Part shown: piece after piece, positions 9,001-16,547 of the stretch
How the letters are laid out: each line of letters begins with the position of its first letter
Position numbering within the stretch: position 1 is the first letter of the stretch
Assembly (NCBI RefSeq): GCF_024509525.1
Contig: NZ_JAMWEM010000003.1
Coordinates: forward strand, 124,001-188,000
Length of the DNA: 64,000 bases
Reading direction: 5' to 3'
Source of the DNA: Streptococcus suis
GTDB lineage: Bacteria; Bacillota; Bacilli; Lactobacillales; Streptococcaceae
Notes under the pieces: model-generated
What the model was told of the DNA's origin: nothing
The model's input: the letters and a program-made list of their open reading frames with translations, nothing else
Database searches by the model: none
Translations under genes and position numbers: made by a program

Positions 9001-11512
9001 TCCAAACCTCCCAACAGGTACAACTGTAGAAGTTGGTAACGACGGAACAGTAACAATCACTTACCCAGATGGCTCAGTTGATATCATCCCAGGAGCTGAT
9101 GCAGTCGTTCCAACTACTCCAACTCCACAAACGGACGCAGAGAAGAACGGTATTACAACTCCAACTAAGACTCCAGTTTCAGATACTAACAACTTGACTG
9201 ATGAAGAAAAAGCTAAAGTTAAGGAAGAGGTTGAGAAATCAAATCCAAACCTCCCAACAGGTACAACTGTAGAAGTTGGTAACGACGGAACAGTAACAAT
9301 CACTTACCCAGATGGCTCAGTTGACACAATTTCAGGTACTGATACAGTCGTTTCAACCACTCCAACTCCACAAACGGATGCAGAGAAGAATGATTTGACA
9401 AATCCAACAAAGACTCAAGTTGGAGATACTAACAACTTGACTGACGAAGAAAAAGCAAAAGTTAAGGAAGAGGTTGAGAACTCCAATCCAGATCTCCCAA
9501 CAGGTATAACAATTACAGTTGGAAATGACGGAACAGTGACAGTCACTTACCCAGATGGCTCAGCTGATACAATTCCAGGTACTGATACAGTCGTTTCAAC
9601 CACTCCAACTCCACAAACGGATGCAGAGAAGAACGATTTGACAAATCCAACAAAGACCCCAGTTGGCGATACTAACAACTTGACTGAAGATGAAAAAGCT
9701 AAAGTTAAGGAAGAGGTTGAGAACTCCAATCCAGACCTCCCAACAGGTATAACAATTACAGTTGGAAATGACGGAACAGCTACTATCACTTATCCAGATG
9801 GTTCAGTTGATACAATTCCAGGGACTGATACAGTCGTTTCAACTACTCCAACTCCACAAACGGATGCAGAGAAGAATGATTTGACAAATCCAACAAAGAC
9901 TCAAGTTGGCGATACTAACAACTTGACTGATGCTGAAAAAGCTAAAGTTAAGGAAGAAGTTAAGAAATCCAATCCAAACCTACCAACAGGTACAACTGTA
10001 GAAGTTGGTAACGACGGAACAGTAACAATCACTTACCCAGATGGCTCAGTTGATACCATCCCAGGTAATGAAACTGTTGCCACAGAACCTCCGTTCGAAC
10101 CAACTCCACAAACGGATGCAGAGAAGAACGGCATTACAACTCCAACTAAGACACCAGTTGCAGATACCAACAACTTGACTGAAGATGAAAAAGCTAAAGT
10201 TAAGGAAGAGGTTGAGAAATCCAATCCAGACCTCCCAACAGGTACAACAATTACAGTTGGAAATGATGGAACAGCTACCATCACATATCCCGATGGTTCT
10301 ACAGATACTCTTACTGGTACAGTAACAGTAATTGGTACAACTCCAACTCCACAAACGGATGCAGAGAAGAACGATTTGACAAATCCAACAAAGACTCCAG
10401 TTGCAGATACCAACAACTTGACTGACGCTGAAAAAGCTAAAGTTCAAGAAGAAGTTAAGAAATCAAATCCAAACCTCCCAACAGGTACAACTGTAGAAGT
10501 TGGTAACGACGGAACAGTAACAATCACTTACCCAGATGGCTCAGTTGATATCATCCCAGGAGCTGATGCAGTCGTTCCAACTACTCCAACTCCACAAACG
10601 GACGCAGAGAAGAACGGCATTACAACTCCAACTAAGACTCCAGTTTCAGATACTAACAACTTGACTGATGAAGAAAAAGCTAAAGTTAAGGAAGAGGTTG
10701 AGAAATCAAATCCAAACCTCCCAACAGGTACAACTGTAGAAGTTGGTAACGACGGAACAGTAACAATCACTTACCCAGATGGCTCAGTTGACACAATTTC
10801 AGGTACTGATACAGTCGTTTCAACCACTCCAACTCCACAAACGGATGCAGAGAAGAATGATTTGACAAATCCAACTAAGACCTCAGTTTCAGATACTAAC
10901 AACTTGACTGATGAAGAAAAAGCTAAAGTTCAAGAAGAAGTTAAGAAATCAAATCCAAACCTACCAACAGGAACAGAAGTAAAAGTTGGTAACGACGGAA
11001 CAGTGACAGTCACTTACCCAGATGGCTCAGTTGATACTATTCCAGGTGCTGATACTGTAGCCCCTAATGCAGATACATCAGCACCAGTTGCACCAAGTGT
11101 CAACGTACCGAATGCTGGCGATAAGACAGTGACGGGTTCAGCTAAACCAGGTTCAACTGTGACTGTAACCTTCCCAGATGGCTCAACAGTTACAACAATT
11201 GCAGATGAAAACGGAAACTTTACAGTTGATGTTCCAGCAGGAGTTGAACTTAAAGCAGGTGATAAAGTAACTGCTTCGGCTACAGACAAAGCTGGAAATG
11301 TCTCAGCTTCAACAGTTGTAACAGTAATTTCAACAGGTACTGTAAATGAAGGTGCTGAAGAAGGAATTACTGAACAAAGTTCTGAAGACAATAAGCAAGC
11401 TGTATTACCAAATACTGGTGAAGAGTCTGGCATGATGAGTCTCATGGGACTTGCAGGACTCGCAGCACTTGGCTTACTTGGATTTAAACGTCGTAGAAAA
11501 GAAGAAGAATAA
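6086..11512 (+). CDS. Large LPXTG surface adhesin with Rib-like repeats
   Basis: A wall-anchored protein of 1808 residues. The N-terminus has a long YSIRK-like signal region (MIKKGKHFLFGCALVFTLGA). Two near-identical 247-residue modules follow (about residues 55-548), each with NVPIDSGSVPNAIFIFG and GYLTGNLIYGPGAKSTRR or a close variant. Next come a unique spacer and an Ig-like domain (about 750-865), then ten Rib/alpha-type repeats of 81 residues carrying NLTDAEKAKVQEEV and YPDGSVDTIPG, a final Ig-like (Big-type) domain, and the sorting signal LPNTG with a membrane helix and KRRRKEEE. It is alone between two inverted IS66 copies with its own terminator. A role in adhesion or protection against host factors is inferred from Rib/alpha-like proteins of streptococci. 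Repeat number probably varies among strains. Confidence 0.9.
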   Translation: MYFNRKNSQQKNWRMIKKGKHFLFGCALVFTLGATANVAGVETIRTEATTVNQAPTVSVNSTPTNVPIDSGSVPNAIFIFGTNQGTTEDINGVTGTSPVADPTKATQKVAEMTDADGTIASIGYNDSKTSGRFDLASATDPDANNPNDALRVNTDGYLTGNLIYGPGAKSTRRLEVTDNGGAMTTSDSFMVLGYTDKVSDTTAVGLEYGVRPTLTDITAKMAIDVNSSYPNAVPSTLVIPETQYTRGVVGYRMVGSTDVTAVTSADQLPATGDYEVKVKTKNIYGQEVFNWVSVDHADNTPPTVTINSTPTNVPIDSGSVPNAIFIFGTNQGTTEDINGATGTSPVADPTKATQKVAEMTDADGTIASIGYNDSKTSGRFDLASATDPNVNNPNDALLVNTDGYLTGHLIYGPGAKSTRRLEVTDNGGAMTTSDTFMVLGYTDKVNDTTAVAKELGVRPTADDIYSKLAIDVNSSYPNAVPSTLVIPEDQYSREIIGYRIVGSTDVTAATSADQLPDTGNYEVRVKTTNIYGQEIYNWVSVTHPENIAPTVSQTIENQYVWKGTSLSPAIDVDVNDVNSTATRDDIKEVYFSSVESTNNLGNPGAVSIIKDENGNYLMSGTPEGEAGYTWNRRITAVDKQNATGQSNAFNINILDSNVISEITKPENSSVTAEEVLEQVEVLSRTVAPTKTHDITSQLVADGGVTKQILTDLSTLPKTGRQIVQVQLTSPSGHTKIEEVIINFTPIDSTAPEAPSVVANEDGTVTVKPSQTDGDDTKTVDITYTDENGTEQTVTVTKADDGTWSVPADSGVTVDATTGAVTIPADKVKDSSPVTAVSKDEVGNTSTTSAATTPATTDNVTPVAPAVTEVTDPTNLTDAEKAKVQEEVKKSNPNLPTGTTVEVGNDGTVTVTYPDGSVDTIPGADTVVSTTPTPQTDAEKNGITTPTKTPVADTNNLTDAEKAKVQEEVKKSNPNLPTGTTVEVGNDGTVTITYPDGSVDIIPGADAVVPTTPTPQTDAEKNGITTPTKTPVSDTNNLTDEEKAKVKEEVEKSNPNLPTGTTVEVGNDGTVTITYPDGSVDTISGTDTVVSTTPTPQTDAEKNDLTNPTKTQVGDTNNLTDEEKAKVKEEVENSNPDLPTGITITVGNDGTVTVTYPDGSADTIPGTDTVVSTTPTPQTDAEKNDLTNPTKTPVGDTNNLTEDEKAKVKEEVENSNPDLPTGITITVGNDGTATITYPDGSVDTIPGTDTVVSTTPTPQTDAEKNDLTNPTKTQVGDTNNLTDAEKAKVKEEVKKSNPNLPTGTTVEVGNDGTVTITYPDGSVDTIPGNETVATEPPFEPTPQTDAEKNGITTPTKTPVADTNNLTEDEKAKVKEEVEKSNPDLPTGTTITVGNDGTATITYPDGSTDTLTGTVTVIGTTPTPQTDAEKNDLTNPTKTPVADTNNLTDAEKAKVQEEVKKSNPNLPTGTTVEVGNDGTVTITYPDGSVDIIPGADAVVPTTPTPQTDAEKNGITTPTKTPVSDTNNLTDEEKAKVKEEVEKSNPNLPTGTTVEVGNDGTVTITYPDGSVDTISGTDTVVSTTPTPQTDAEKNDLTNPTKTSVSDTNNLTDEEKAKVQEEVKKSNPNLPTGTEVKVGNDGTVTVTYPDGSVDTIPGADTVAPNADTSAPVAPSVNVPNAGDKTVTGSAKPGSTVTVTFPDGSTVTTIADENGNFTVDVPAGVELKAGDKVTASATDKAGNVSASTVVTVISTGTVNEGAEEGITEQSSEDNKQAVLPNTGEESGMMSLMGLAGLAALGLLGFKRRRKEEE
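6248..7729 (+). repeat. Two tandem 741-bp modules in the adhesin N-region
   Basis: The block starting at 6248 recurs from 6989 at a constant offset of 741 bp (247 codons). The first 400 bp of each are nearly identical in DNA. Later parts differ more, for example around 6700-6730 and 7440-7470. This indicates a duplication followed by local divergence. Confidence 0.9.
8690..11061 (+). repeat. Ten Rib-like 243-bp tandem repeats
   Basis: A partial unit (about 8690-8875) is followed by nine units starting at 8876, 9119, 9362, 9605, 9848, 10100, 10343, 10586 and 10829. All are 243 bp except the unit at 9848, which is 252 bp because it ends in VATEPPFE. Each begins PTPQTDAEKN. The units at 8876 and 9119 are almost identical in DNA to those at 10343 and 10586, which shows a two-unit duplication. 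Confidence 0.92.
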
Positions 11513-11548
11513 ACAGTTGAATTATTCTCTTGTTTGAAAACGATAGTA

Positions 11549-11576
11549 AAGGACTCCGAAATATCGGAGTCCTTTT
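11549..11576 (+). terminator. Terminator of the adhesin gene
   Basis: GGACTCCG and CGGAGTCC form a perfect stem followed by TTTT, 37 bp after the adhesin stop and directly abutting the right IS66 end. Confidence 0.9.
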
Positions 11577-11608
11577 GTAACCGCCCAATAACAAAGTATA
11601 TTGAAAAA

Positions 11609-11644
11609 GGCTCCAAAGTCCTGTCGACTCTGGAACCTTTTTCT
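11609..11644. terminator. Hairpin terminator near inner end of right IS66
   Basis: GGCTCCAAAGTC and GACTCTGGAACC (two mismatches) are flanked by A and T runs, as the mirror image of 5830-5872. Confidence 0.6.
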
Positions 11645-13121
11645 ATTTACATGCTCTCTTAATTATTTTATCCCATGGCAAATAGGCCTCTAGAACCTCC
11701 TTTTTTGCGATCGTCTCCTCATTAGGTAAGTGTTCTAGAAGATAGGTCATATATTTCTCTGCATCAAGTCCGTTTCTCTTGGCTGTTTCCAAAAGACTCA
11801 GAATGATAACTGTAGACTTGGCGCCTTCAAAACTCTGAGAAAAAAGCCAATTTTTTCGGTCAATTACTAGCGTTTTTATCGATCTCTCAACCATATTGTT
11901 GGAAAAGACTAAGTCACCAGTTCGAAAGGTTTCTTCGTATTTGAGACTATACTCCAAAGCAGTCCCCAATTTGGAGCCTGGCAAGACGGCCTGATTGCGA
12001 CACCAGTCAAAGAACTCATCCATCAAAGGAACTAACTCTGTCTGGCGTTTATGTAGTCGTTCCTCGCTAGACAAGTCAGCCCAGTCACTCTCCAAGGCAA
12101 ACAGGCGTTCGCAATAAGCTAAACCCTTAGCTCCTAAAGAAGTCTTGTCTGTCTTCTTAGGAGTCGCCTCAAAGAACTTTCGTCTAACATGAGCCCAATA
12201 GCCAACCAGTTTAGCCTTATCTAATTGACGATAAGCTGACAGCAGTTCGCAGTTCGCCAAGCTTAGCGTCGCTTGGCTCCTAAACCCATAGGTAGAACTA
12301 AAGAACTAAAGTCCTAAGTTACTGCCGTAACATGTCACAATGTATGTAACCTGTATAATCTCCAAGAAATTTCTCCACAACTAAGCCACTCCGCCGTTTG
12401 TCATGATGATAGAGGGTGATTCCCTTTCTCTCATGTTTCCCAGACAAGAATGTCCAGTAGTAGGTCAACTGGCTATCATTTTCTAAGACCTTGTAGGAGG
12501 TTTCATCCGTATGGAGAATAGGGTGCTCCAACAATTTCTCGTGCAACAGGTCATAAATCGGCTCGAAATAATATTGACTAGACTTGATGTGCCAGTTGGC
12601 TATTTCCTTCTGACTGATGGGCAGACCAAGCTTGTGTCAGTCCTCTTCCTGACGGTAATTGGGCACCTTCAGATTGAATTTCTGGTGAATGGTGTGGGCG
12701 TTGGATATGGTCAATCCGCTTTAATTGTGCAGGAATGAAGACCAATTCTTGTCGTTGAACAGTAGAACCAATCTCTTTCAACTGACCATGACAGTCTGGA
12801 CAAGTGCAGTCTTTGCCCTGCAATTCGTGATGAACAATCTCTGGAGTGAACTGACTAAAAATAGCCTGACGAACTCCCTTAGCTTTCTGGCGTTTATAAG
12901 TGATAATCTCTGTTTCAACTGGGTAAGTCAGCTTCTTCTTCAGGGAGGCTTTCCTCCCCAAACAAGCTCAGCTGACCGGGTTGATACACTACTTTCTCTG
13001 ATGATTTTCCGTAGAGTTTTTGTTTCAGATACTCAACCTGTTCTCGAAGGAGAGTGAGTTCATTAGCCATCACCTCTATCGTTTTTGACTATATTTCAAT
13101 AATTTTTTCTAGTGATGACAT
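11643..13121 (-). pseudogene. IS66 transposase TnpC, multiply frameshifted
   Basis: The start at 13121 has a GGAG site but reaches a stop after ten codons. Homology then continues in other frames: LREQVEYLKQKLYGKSSEKV near 13000, a zinc-ribbon part (CTCPDCHGQLKEIG) within 12578-12961, the DDE-region piece HTDETSYKVLENDSQLTYYW within 12319-12546, and the C-terminal part (AKLVGYWAHVRRKFFEA, NNMVERSIKTLVIDRKNWLF) within 11643-12260. About 85 bp of hairpin-containing sequence split the catalytic domain between HCDM and SAYRQLDK. At least three lesions exclude a functional transposase. Confidence 0.88.
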
Positions 13122-13145
13122 AACCAATCTCCTTCTTTTTATCTC

Positions 13146-13329
13146 ATACTCAATAAAAATCAAAAATAGCAAGTCTAAGCTACTTATAACATGTGAAACC
13201 TTAATTTATAAGTTTTAGTTGAGGATTGTGGATTTCAAGTAGCTGTTTTCTTCTCAAAAAATAACAAACTCAAAACGCTCCATATCCACTTTGAGTGGTA
13301 GGTGGCTATTTTTGATTTTAAATGAGTAT
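13146..13329. mobile_element. MITE-like element, 184 bp, inside right IS66
   Basis: The terminal inverted repeats are about 25 bp: ATACTCAATAAAAATC... at 13146 and the complement of ...GATTTTAAATGAGTAT ending 13329, with the inner part CAAAAATAGC perfect. There is no coding capacity. The left IS66 copy serves as the empty site: its tnpB-tnpC spacer is about 50 bp, against about 235 bp here. Alignment suggests CAT duplicated at the insertion. The ends resemble RUP-type streptococcal repeats (ATACTC...AAAATC), although a TA duplication fits less well. Confidence 0.7.
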
Positions 13330-13356
13330 CATTATACACAAAGAAAAGCCATGATT

Positions 13357-13707
13357 TCAATAGAAATCACGACTTTTTGAATCATTTATTTTTGGAGTGA
13401 TAGAAAATCCTTTCATGAGCCAGTCTACTTGTTCGGAAGTTAGAGCCTTGACCTCTTCTTCATTGATTGGCCAGGTCAATTTCCCATTTTTAAAACGTTT
13501 GTAAAGCAAGCAAAATCCTTGTCCGTCCCAGTAAAGAGCCTTGAATCGGTCTTTTCGACCTCCGCAGAAGAGATAGACCTGACCTGAAAAGGAATCCAAA
13601 TTGAATTGACTTTTGACAAGGTAGGCGAGTGAATCAATCCCCTGACGTATATCCGTTTTCCCACAAACCAAGAAGACTTGAACTAAATCACTGAGTCGAA
13701 TGGTCAT
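13357..13707 (-). CDS. tnpB: IS66-family accessory protein TnpB (OrfB)
   Basis: A 116-residue open frame, nearly identical to the left-copy TnpB (for example VFLVCGKTDIRQGIDSLA and GQVYLFCGGRKDRFKALYWD), with a few substitutions such as Cys for Trp in GFCLLYKRF. It is an IS66 OrfB accessory protein. Its partners tnpA and tnpC are broken in this copy, so it is an orphan frame in a dead element. Confidence 0.9.
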   Translation of the reverse strand: MTIRLSDLVQVFLVCGKTDIRQGIDSLAYLVKSQFNLDSFSGQVYLFCGGRKDRFKALYWDGQGFCLLYKRFKNGKLTWPINEEEVKALTSEQVDWLMKGFSITPKINDSKSRDFY

Positions 13708-13869
13708 AATGTAGCACCTTATCCAAGATTGTTTCCGATACCTCTTGGTTGATAGAGTGAAAGAATGTGAGTTCTACTTTTTCGAGACGAATCTTCATCA
13801 GAATATCGTTTCTGCTTTTCTTTTCAAAGCGTCGCGATTGGGGAACAGTCAATGGGACGCTGTGACATA
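13688..13869 (-). pseudogene. IS66 tnpA (OrfA), frameshifted
   Basis: The ATG at 13869 begins MSQ, but compared with the left copy four bases are missing before GTCCCATTG, so the frame soon ends. Downstream homology (KKSRNDILMKIRLEKVELTF) continues in the other frame and overlaps the tnpB start, as in the left copy. Confidence 0.6.
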
Positions 13870-13961
13870 ATAAATCCTTTTTATAACAGTATACTGGAGG
13901 AATGAGTGATTGGATAGATACCTTGTTATTGGGTGGTTACCACGGTTCGGCTAATTTATGG

Positions 13962-13967
13962 TACAAT
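13962..13967 (+). promoter_or_regulatory. Extended -10 promoter at the IS66 junction, no 5' leader
   Basis: TATGGTACAAT carries an extended -10 (TG-G-TACAAT, hexamer 13962-13967). The ATG of the ABC-F gene follows at 13974, seven bases after the hexamer, where transcription should begin. A weak -35 (TTACCA, 13937-13942) would straddle the IS66 end with a 19-bp spacer. No ribosome binding site is present, which suggests a leaderless mRNA. Confidence 0.5.
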
Positions 13968-13973
13968 ATTGCT

Positions 13974-15872
13974 ATGATTATTCTAAGCGGAAACAAGATT
14001 GAACGCTCTTTTGCGGGCGAAGTTTTATTTAACAATATCAATATTCAAGTCGGTGAACGGGACCGGATTGCTCTTGTCGGAAAAAATGGAGCAGGCAAGT
14101 CTACTCTTCTTAAAATCCTTGTCGGAGAAGAAGCAGCGACCAGCGGTGACATTTCAACCAAGCGTGATTTGTCACTGTCTTACCTGGCACAGGACAGCCG
14201 TTTTGAGTCGGAAAATACCATTTACAATGAAATGCTCCATGTCTTTGACGACCTGCGGACGACGGAAAAACGCCTGCGGTCTATGGAAGAGCAGATGGGT
14301 AGTCTATCTGGTAGTGAACTCGACCAGCTCATGAAGACCTATGATAGTCTGTCAGAGGAATTTCGTCTGGCAGGTGGTTTTAGCTATGAGGCGGATATTC
14401 GTGCCATTTTGAACGGCTTTAAGTTTGACCAGACCATGTGGGACATGAAAATTTCCGAACTCTCTGGTGGTCAGAATACTCGACTTGCTCTGGCAAAGAT
14501 GCTTCTTGAAAGCCCAGAGTTATTGGTACTGGACGAGCCGACCAACCACCTGGATATTGACACGATTGCTTGGCTGGAAAACTACCTAGTGCATTACAAG
14601 GGAGCCTTGATTATCGTCAGTCACGACCGCTATTTCTTGGACAAGGTGGCGACACTGACGCTTGATTTGACCAAGCATTCCTTGGATCGCTATGTGGGCA
14701 ATTATTCTCAGTTTGTCGAGCTCAAAGAGCAGAAGTTGCAAACGGAATTGCAAAACTATGAAAAGCAACAGAAGGAAATTGCCAAACTAGAAGACTTTGT
14801 TCAGAAAAATATTGTCCGTGCTTCGACCACCAAGCGTGCTCAGGCTAGACGCAAGCAGTTGGAAAAGATGGAGCGACTGGACAAGCCAACAACTGGTCAG
14901 AAGTCTGCCAACATGACCTTCAAGTCGGACAAGACTTCTGGCAATATCGTCTTGACAGTGGAAAATGCTGCGGTGGGTTACGATGGAGAAATACTTTCTC
15001 AGCCTATTTCTATTGACCAACGGAAACTAGATGCCATTGCCATTGTCGGCCCGAATGGAATCGGAAAAACAACCCTGCTCAAATCCATCATCGGAGCTCT
15101 GCCATTTATCAAAGGGGAAGCCAGGCTCGGTGCCAATGTGGAAGTAGGCTACTACGACCAGACCCAGTCGGCCCTGACGCCTTCCAACACGGTCTTGGAG
15201 GAGCTCTGGTCAGCCTTTCCGACCACGCCTGAAGTGGAGATCCGTAACCGCCTTGGAGCCTTCCTCTTCTCAGGTGATGACGTCAAAAAGTCTGTGTCCA
15301 TGCTATCGGGTGGGGAAAAGGCCCGCCTGCTCCTTGCCAAGCTGTCCATGGAAAACAACAACTTCCTCATCCTCGACGAGCCGACCAACCACCTGGACAT
15401 CGACAGCAAGGAGGTTCTGGAAAATGCCCTCATCGACTTTGACGGCACCCTGCTCTTTGTCAGCCACGACCGCTATTTCATCAACCGCGTCGCCACCAAG
15501 GTCCTGGAAATCTCAGAAACTGGCTCCACGCTCTACTTGGGCGACTATGACTATTATTTGGAGAAAAAGGCAGAGCAGGAAGCAGAAGCCCAGCCTGACC
15601 AGCTAGAAAGTACTAGCCAATCAGCCGGAGCCATGGACTACCAAGTCCAAAAGGAAAACCAAAAAGAGCAGCGCAAACTAGTCCGACGCATCGAGCAAAT
15701 CGAGGCAGAAATAGAGACCATCGAAAACCGCCTGAGCGAGCTCAACCAAGCCATGCTAGAAACCAACGACATCGGTCAACTGACTGATTACCAGAAAGAA
15801 GTCGATCAATTGACTGCCCAACAAGAAAACCTCATGGAAGAATGGGAAGCATTATCTGAGCAAATGGGCTAG
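13974..15872 (+). CDS. ABC-F family ATPase (Uup/YfmR-like)
   Basis: A 632-residue cytosolic protein with two fused ATP-binding domains and no membrane segments, which is the ABC-F plan of ribosome-associated translation factors. Domain 1 has Walker A GKNGAGKST and LSGGQ; domain 2 has GPNGIGKTT and LSGGE. Both Walker B regions read LDEPTNHLDID. A charged linker separates them, and the C-terminal 90 residues form a coiled coil (IEQIEAEIETIENRLSEL), as in Uup-like members. The start MIILSGNKIERSF at 13974 was chosen because the frame upstream runs into the IS66 end; it fits the family N-terminus. Antibiotic protection cannot be judged from sequence; a housekeeping role is more likely. Confidence 0.88.
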   Translation: MIILSGNKIERSFAGEVLFNNINIQVGERDRIALVGKNGAGKSTLLKILVGEEAATSGDISTKRDLSLSYLAQDSRFESENTIYNEMLHVFDDLRTTEKRLRSMEEQMGSLSGSELDQLMKTYDSLSEEFRLAGGFSYEADIRAILNGFKFDQTMWDMKISELSGGQNTRLALAKMLLESPELLVLDEPTNHLDIDTIAWLENYLVHYKGALIIVSHDRYFLDKVATLTLDLTKHSLDRYVGNYSQFVELKEQKLQTELQNYEKQQKEIAKLEDFVQKNIVRASTTKRAQARRKQLEKMERLDKPTTGQKSANMTFKSDKTSGNIVLTVENAAVGYDGEILSQPISIDQRKLDAIAIVGPNGIGKTTLLKSIIGALPFIKGEARLGANVEVGYYDQTQSALTPSNTVLEELWSAFPTTPEVEIRNRLGAFLFSGDDVKKSVSMLSGGEKARLLLAKLSMENNNFLILDEPTNHLDIDSKEVLENALIDFDGTLLFVSHDRYFINRVATKVLEISETGSTLYLGDYDYYLEKKAEQEAEAQPDQLESTSQSAGAMDYQVQKENQKEQRKLVRRIEQIEAEIETIENRLSELNQAMLETNDIGQLTDYQKEVDQLTAQQENLMEEWEALSEQMG

Positions 15873-16069
15873 GTTGACAGGGAGTTGACAAGAGGTTCAA
15901 CCCCTTGATAGAACAAGCTTGCAAGCCGGTCTTGCGATGAAAAAACTCTGCTGCAACATGACCTTGCGGTCAAAAGTTCTATTGCAAGCCCGCCTTTCTT
16001 GGCAAACATCGACCGACGAGCTAAGATAAAGTCAGGACCTGCTAGACAGGACCTAGCGAGGAGAAAGAA
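15873..16069. repeat. Palindrome-rich spacer
   Basis: A 197-bp spacer with several small palindromes: AAGAGGTT/AACCCCTT, GCAAG-CCGGT-CTTGC, TGACC/GGTCA, and an AGGACCT motif repeated around TGCTAGAC. No coding region is seen. It resembles the stem-variable hairpin chains elsewhere in the window. Confidence 0.4.
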
Positions 16070-16546
16070 GTGAACTTTGGACAACAAATCAAAGACTTAC
16101 GGAAGAAGGAAGGTTTGACCCAGGAGCAGTTTGCACTCAAATTCAATGTGACCAGGCAGGCCGTTTCCAACTGGGAAAATGACAAAAACCTGCCCGACTT
16201 GGAACTTTTGATTCTCATGTCCTCTGTCTTTTTGATCTCCTTAGATTACCTTATCTTAGGAGGAACTGACATGAACAACATGACAGAAAAACTTGTAAAA
16301 GACGGTCGCGAAGGCCGCCGTACCCAGATGCACCTGACCATTACCATTATTGGTAGTTTTCTCATGCTTCTCGGCTTCGTCTGCTTTGTCATCAAGGCCA
16401 ACTCTGTCGAGTATGTCGATGCCAAGGGCATTCTGCATGAAAATTTTTATCTCATTCCAGTCGGCTACTTGCTGGTCTTTACAGGGGCCATTGCCACGCT
16501 CCTATCAGGACTAGCTCTGCACCGCTTTAGAAAAGAATACAAATAA
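16070..16546 (+). CDS. XRE-family HTH regulator with membrane anchor
   Basis: A 158-residue protein. Residues 1-60 are a lambda-repressor-like helix-turn-helix (LTQEQFALKFNVTRQAVSNW). The C-terminal part has two hydrophobic segments (about 90-115 and 128-150), so this is a small membrane-tethered regulator of a kind common in Firmicutes. The start is GTG at 16070 with an AGGAGA site 8 bp upstream. It ends one base before the ATG of the rRNA methyltransferase, so the two are cotranscribed. The DNA target and signal are unknown. Confidence 0.8.
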   Translation: MNFGQQIKDLRKKEGLTQEQFALKFNVTRQAVSNWENDKNLPDLELLILMSSVFLISLDYLILGGTDMNNMTEKLVKDGREGRRTQMHLTITIIGSFLMLLGFVCFVIKANSVEYVDAKGILHENFYLIPVGYLLVFTGAIATLLSGLALHRFRKEYK

Positions 16547-16547
16547 G

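Larger units (their letters stand above)
11577..13940 (-). mobile_element. IS66-family element, right copy, full length but decayed
   Basis: The termini are GTAACCGCCCAATAACAA at 11577-11594 and its near-complement TTGTTATTGGGTGGTTAC at 13923-13940. The 2364-bp length fits a complete IS66. Gene order on the minus strand is tnpA, tnpB, tnpC, that is, opposite to the left copy. tnpA and tnpC are frameshifted and only tnpB is open. Two secondary insertions are visible: a MITE-like element at 13146-13329 between tnpB and tnpC, and an about 85-bp hairpin segment at 12250-12335 within tnpC. No matching 8-bp target duplication is seen. Confidence 0.88.

Noticed and set aside
9061-10770. Open frames on the minus strand within the adhesin repeats (several of about 80-130 codons, near-identical to each other)
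   Set aside because: They are antisense shadows of the 243-bp repeats, have no ribosome sites, and repeat only because the sense repeats do.
8690-11061. Regular 243-bp repeats as a CRISPR-like array
   Set aside because: They are in frame and code for a Rib-like protein domain; unit size and lack of unique spacers exclude CRISPR. No cas genes are seen in the window.
4356-13940. Simple composite transposon flanked by IS66
   Set aside because: The outer flanks (4348-4355 and 13941-13948) share no 8-bp duplication, and both IS copies lack intact tnpA and tnpC.
15152-15606. Overlapping frames of about 100 codons inside the ABC-F gene on both strands
   Set aside because: They have no ribosome sites and low-complexity composition; the ABC-F motifs explain this DNA.
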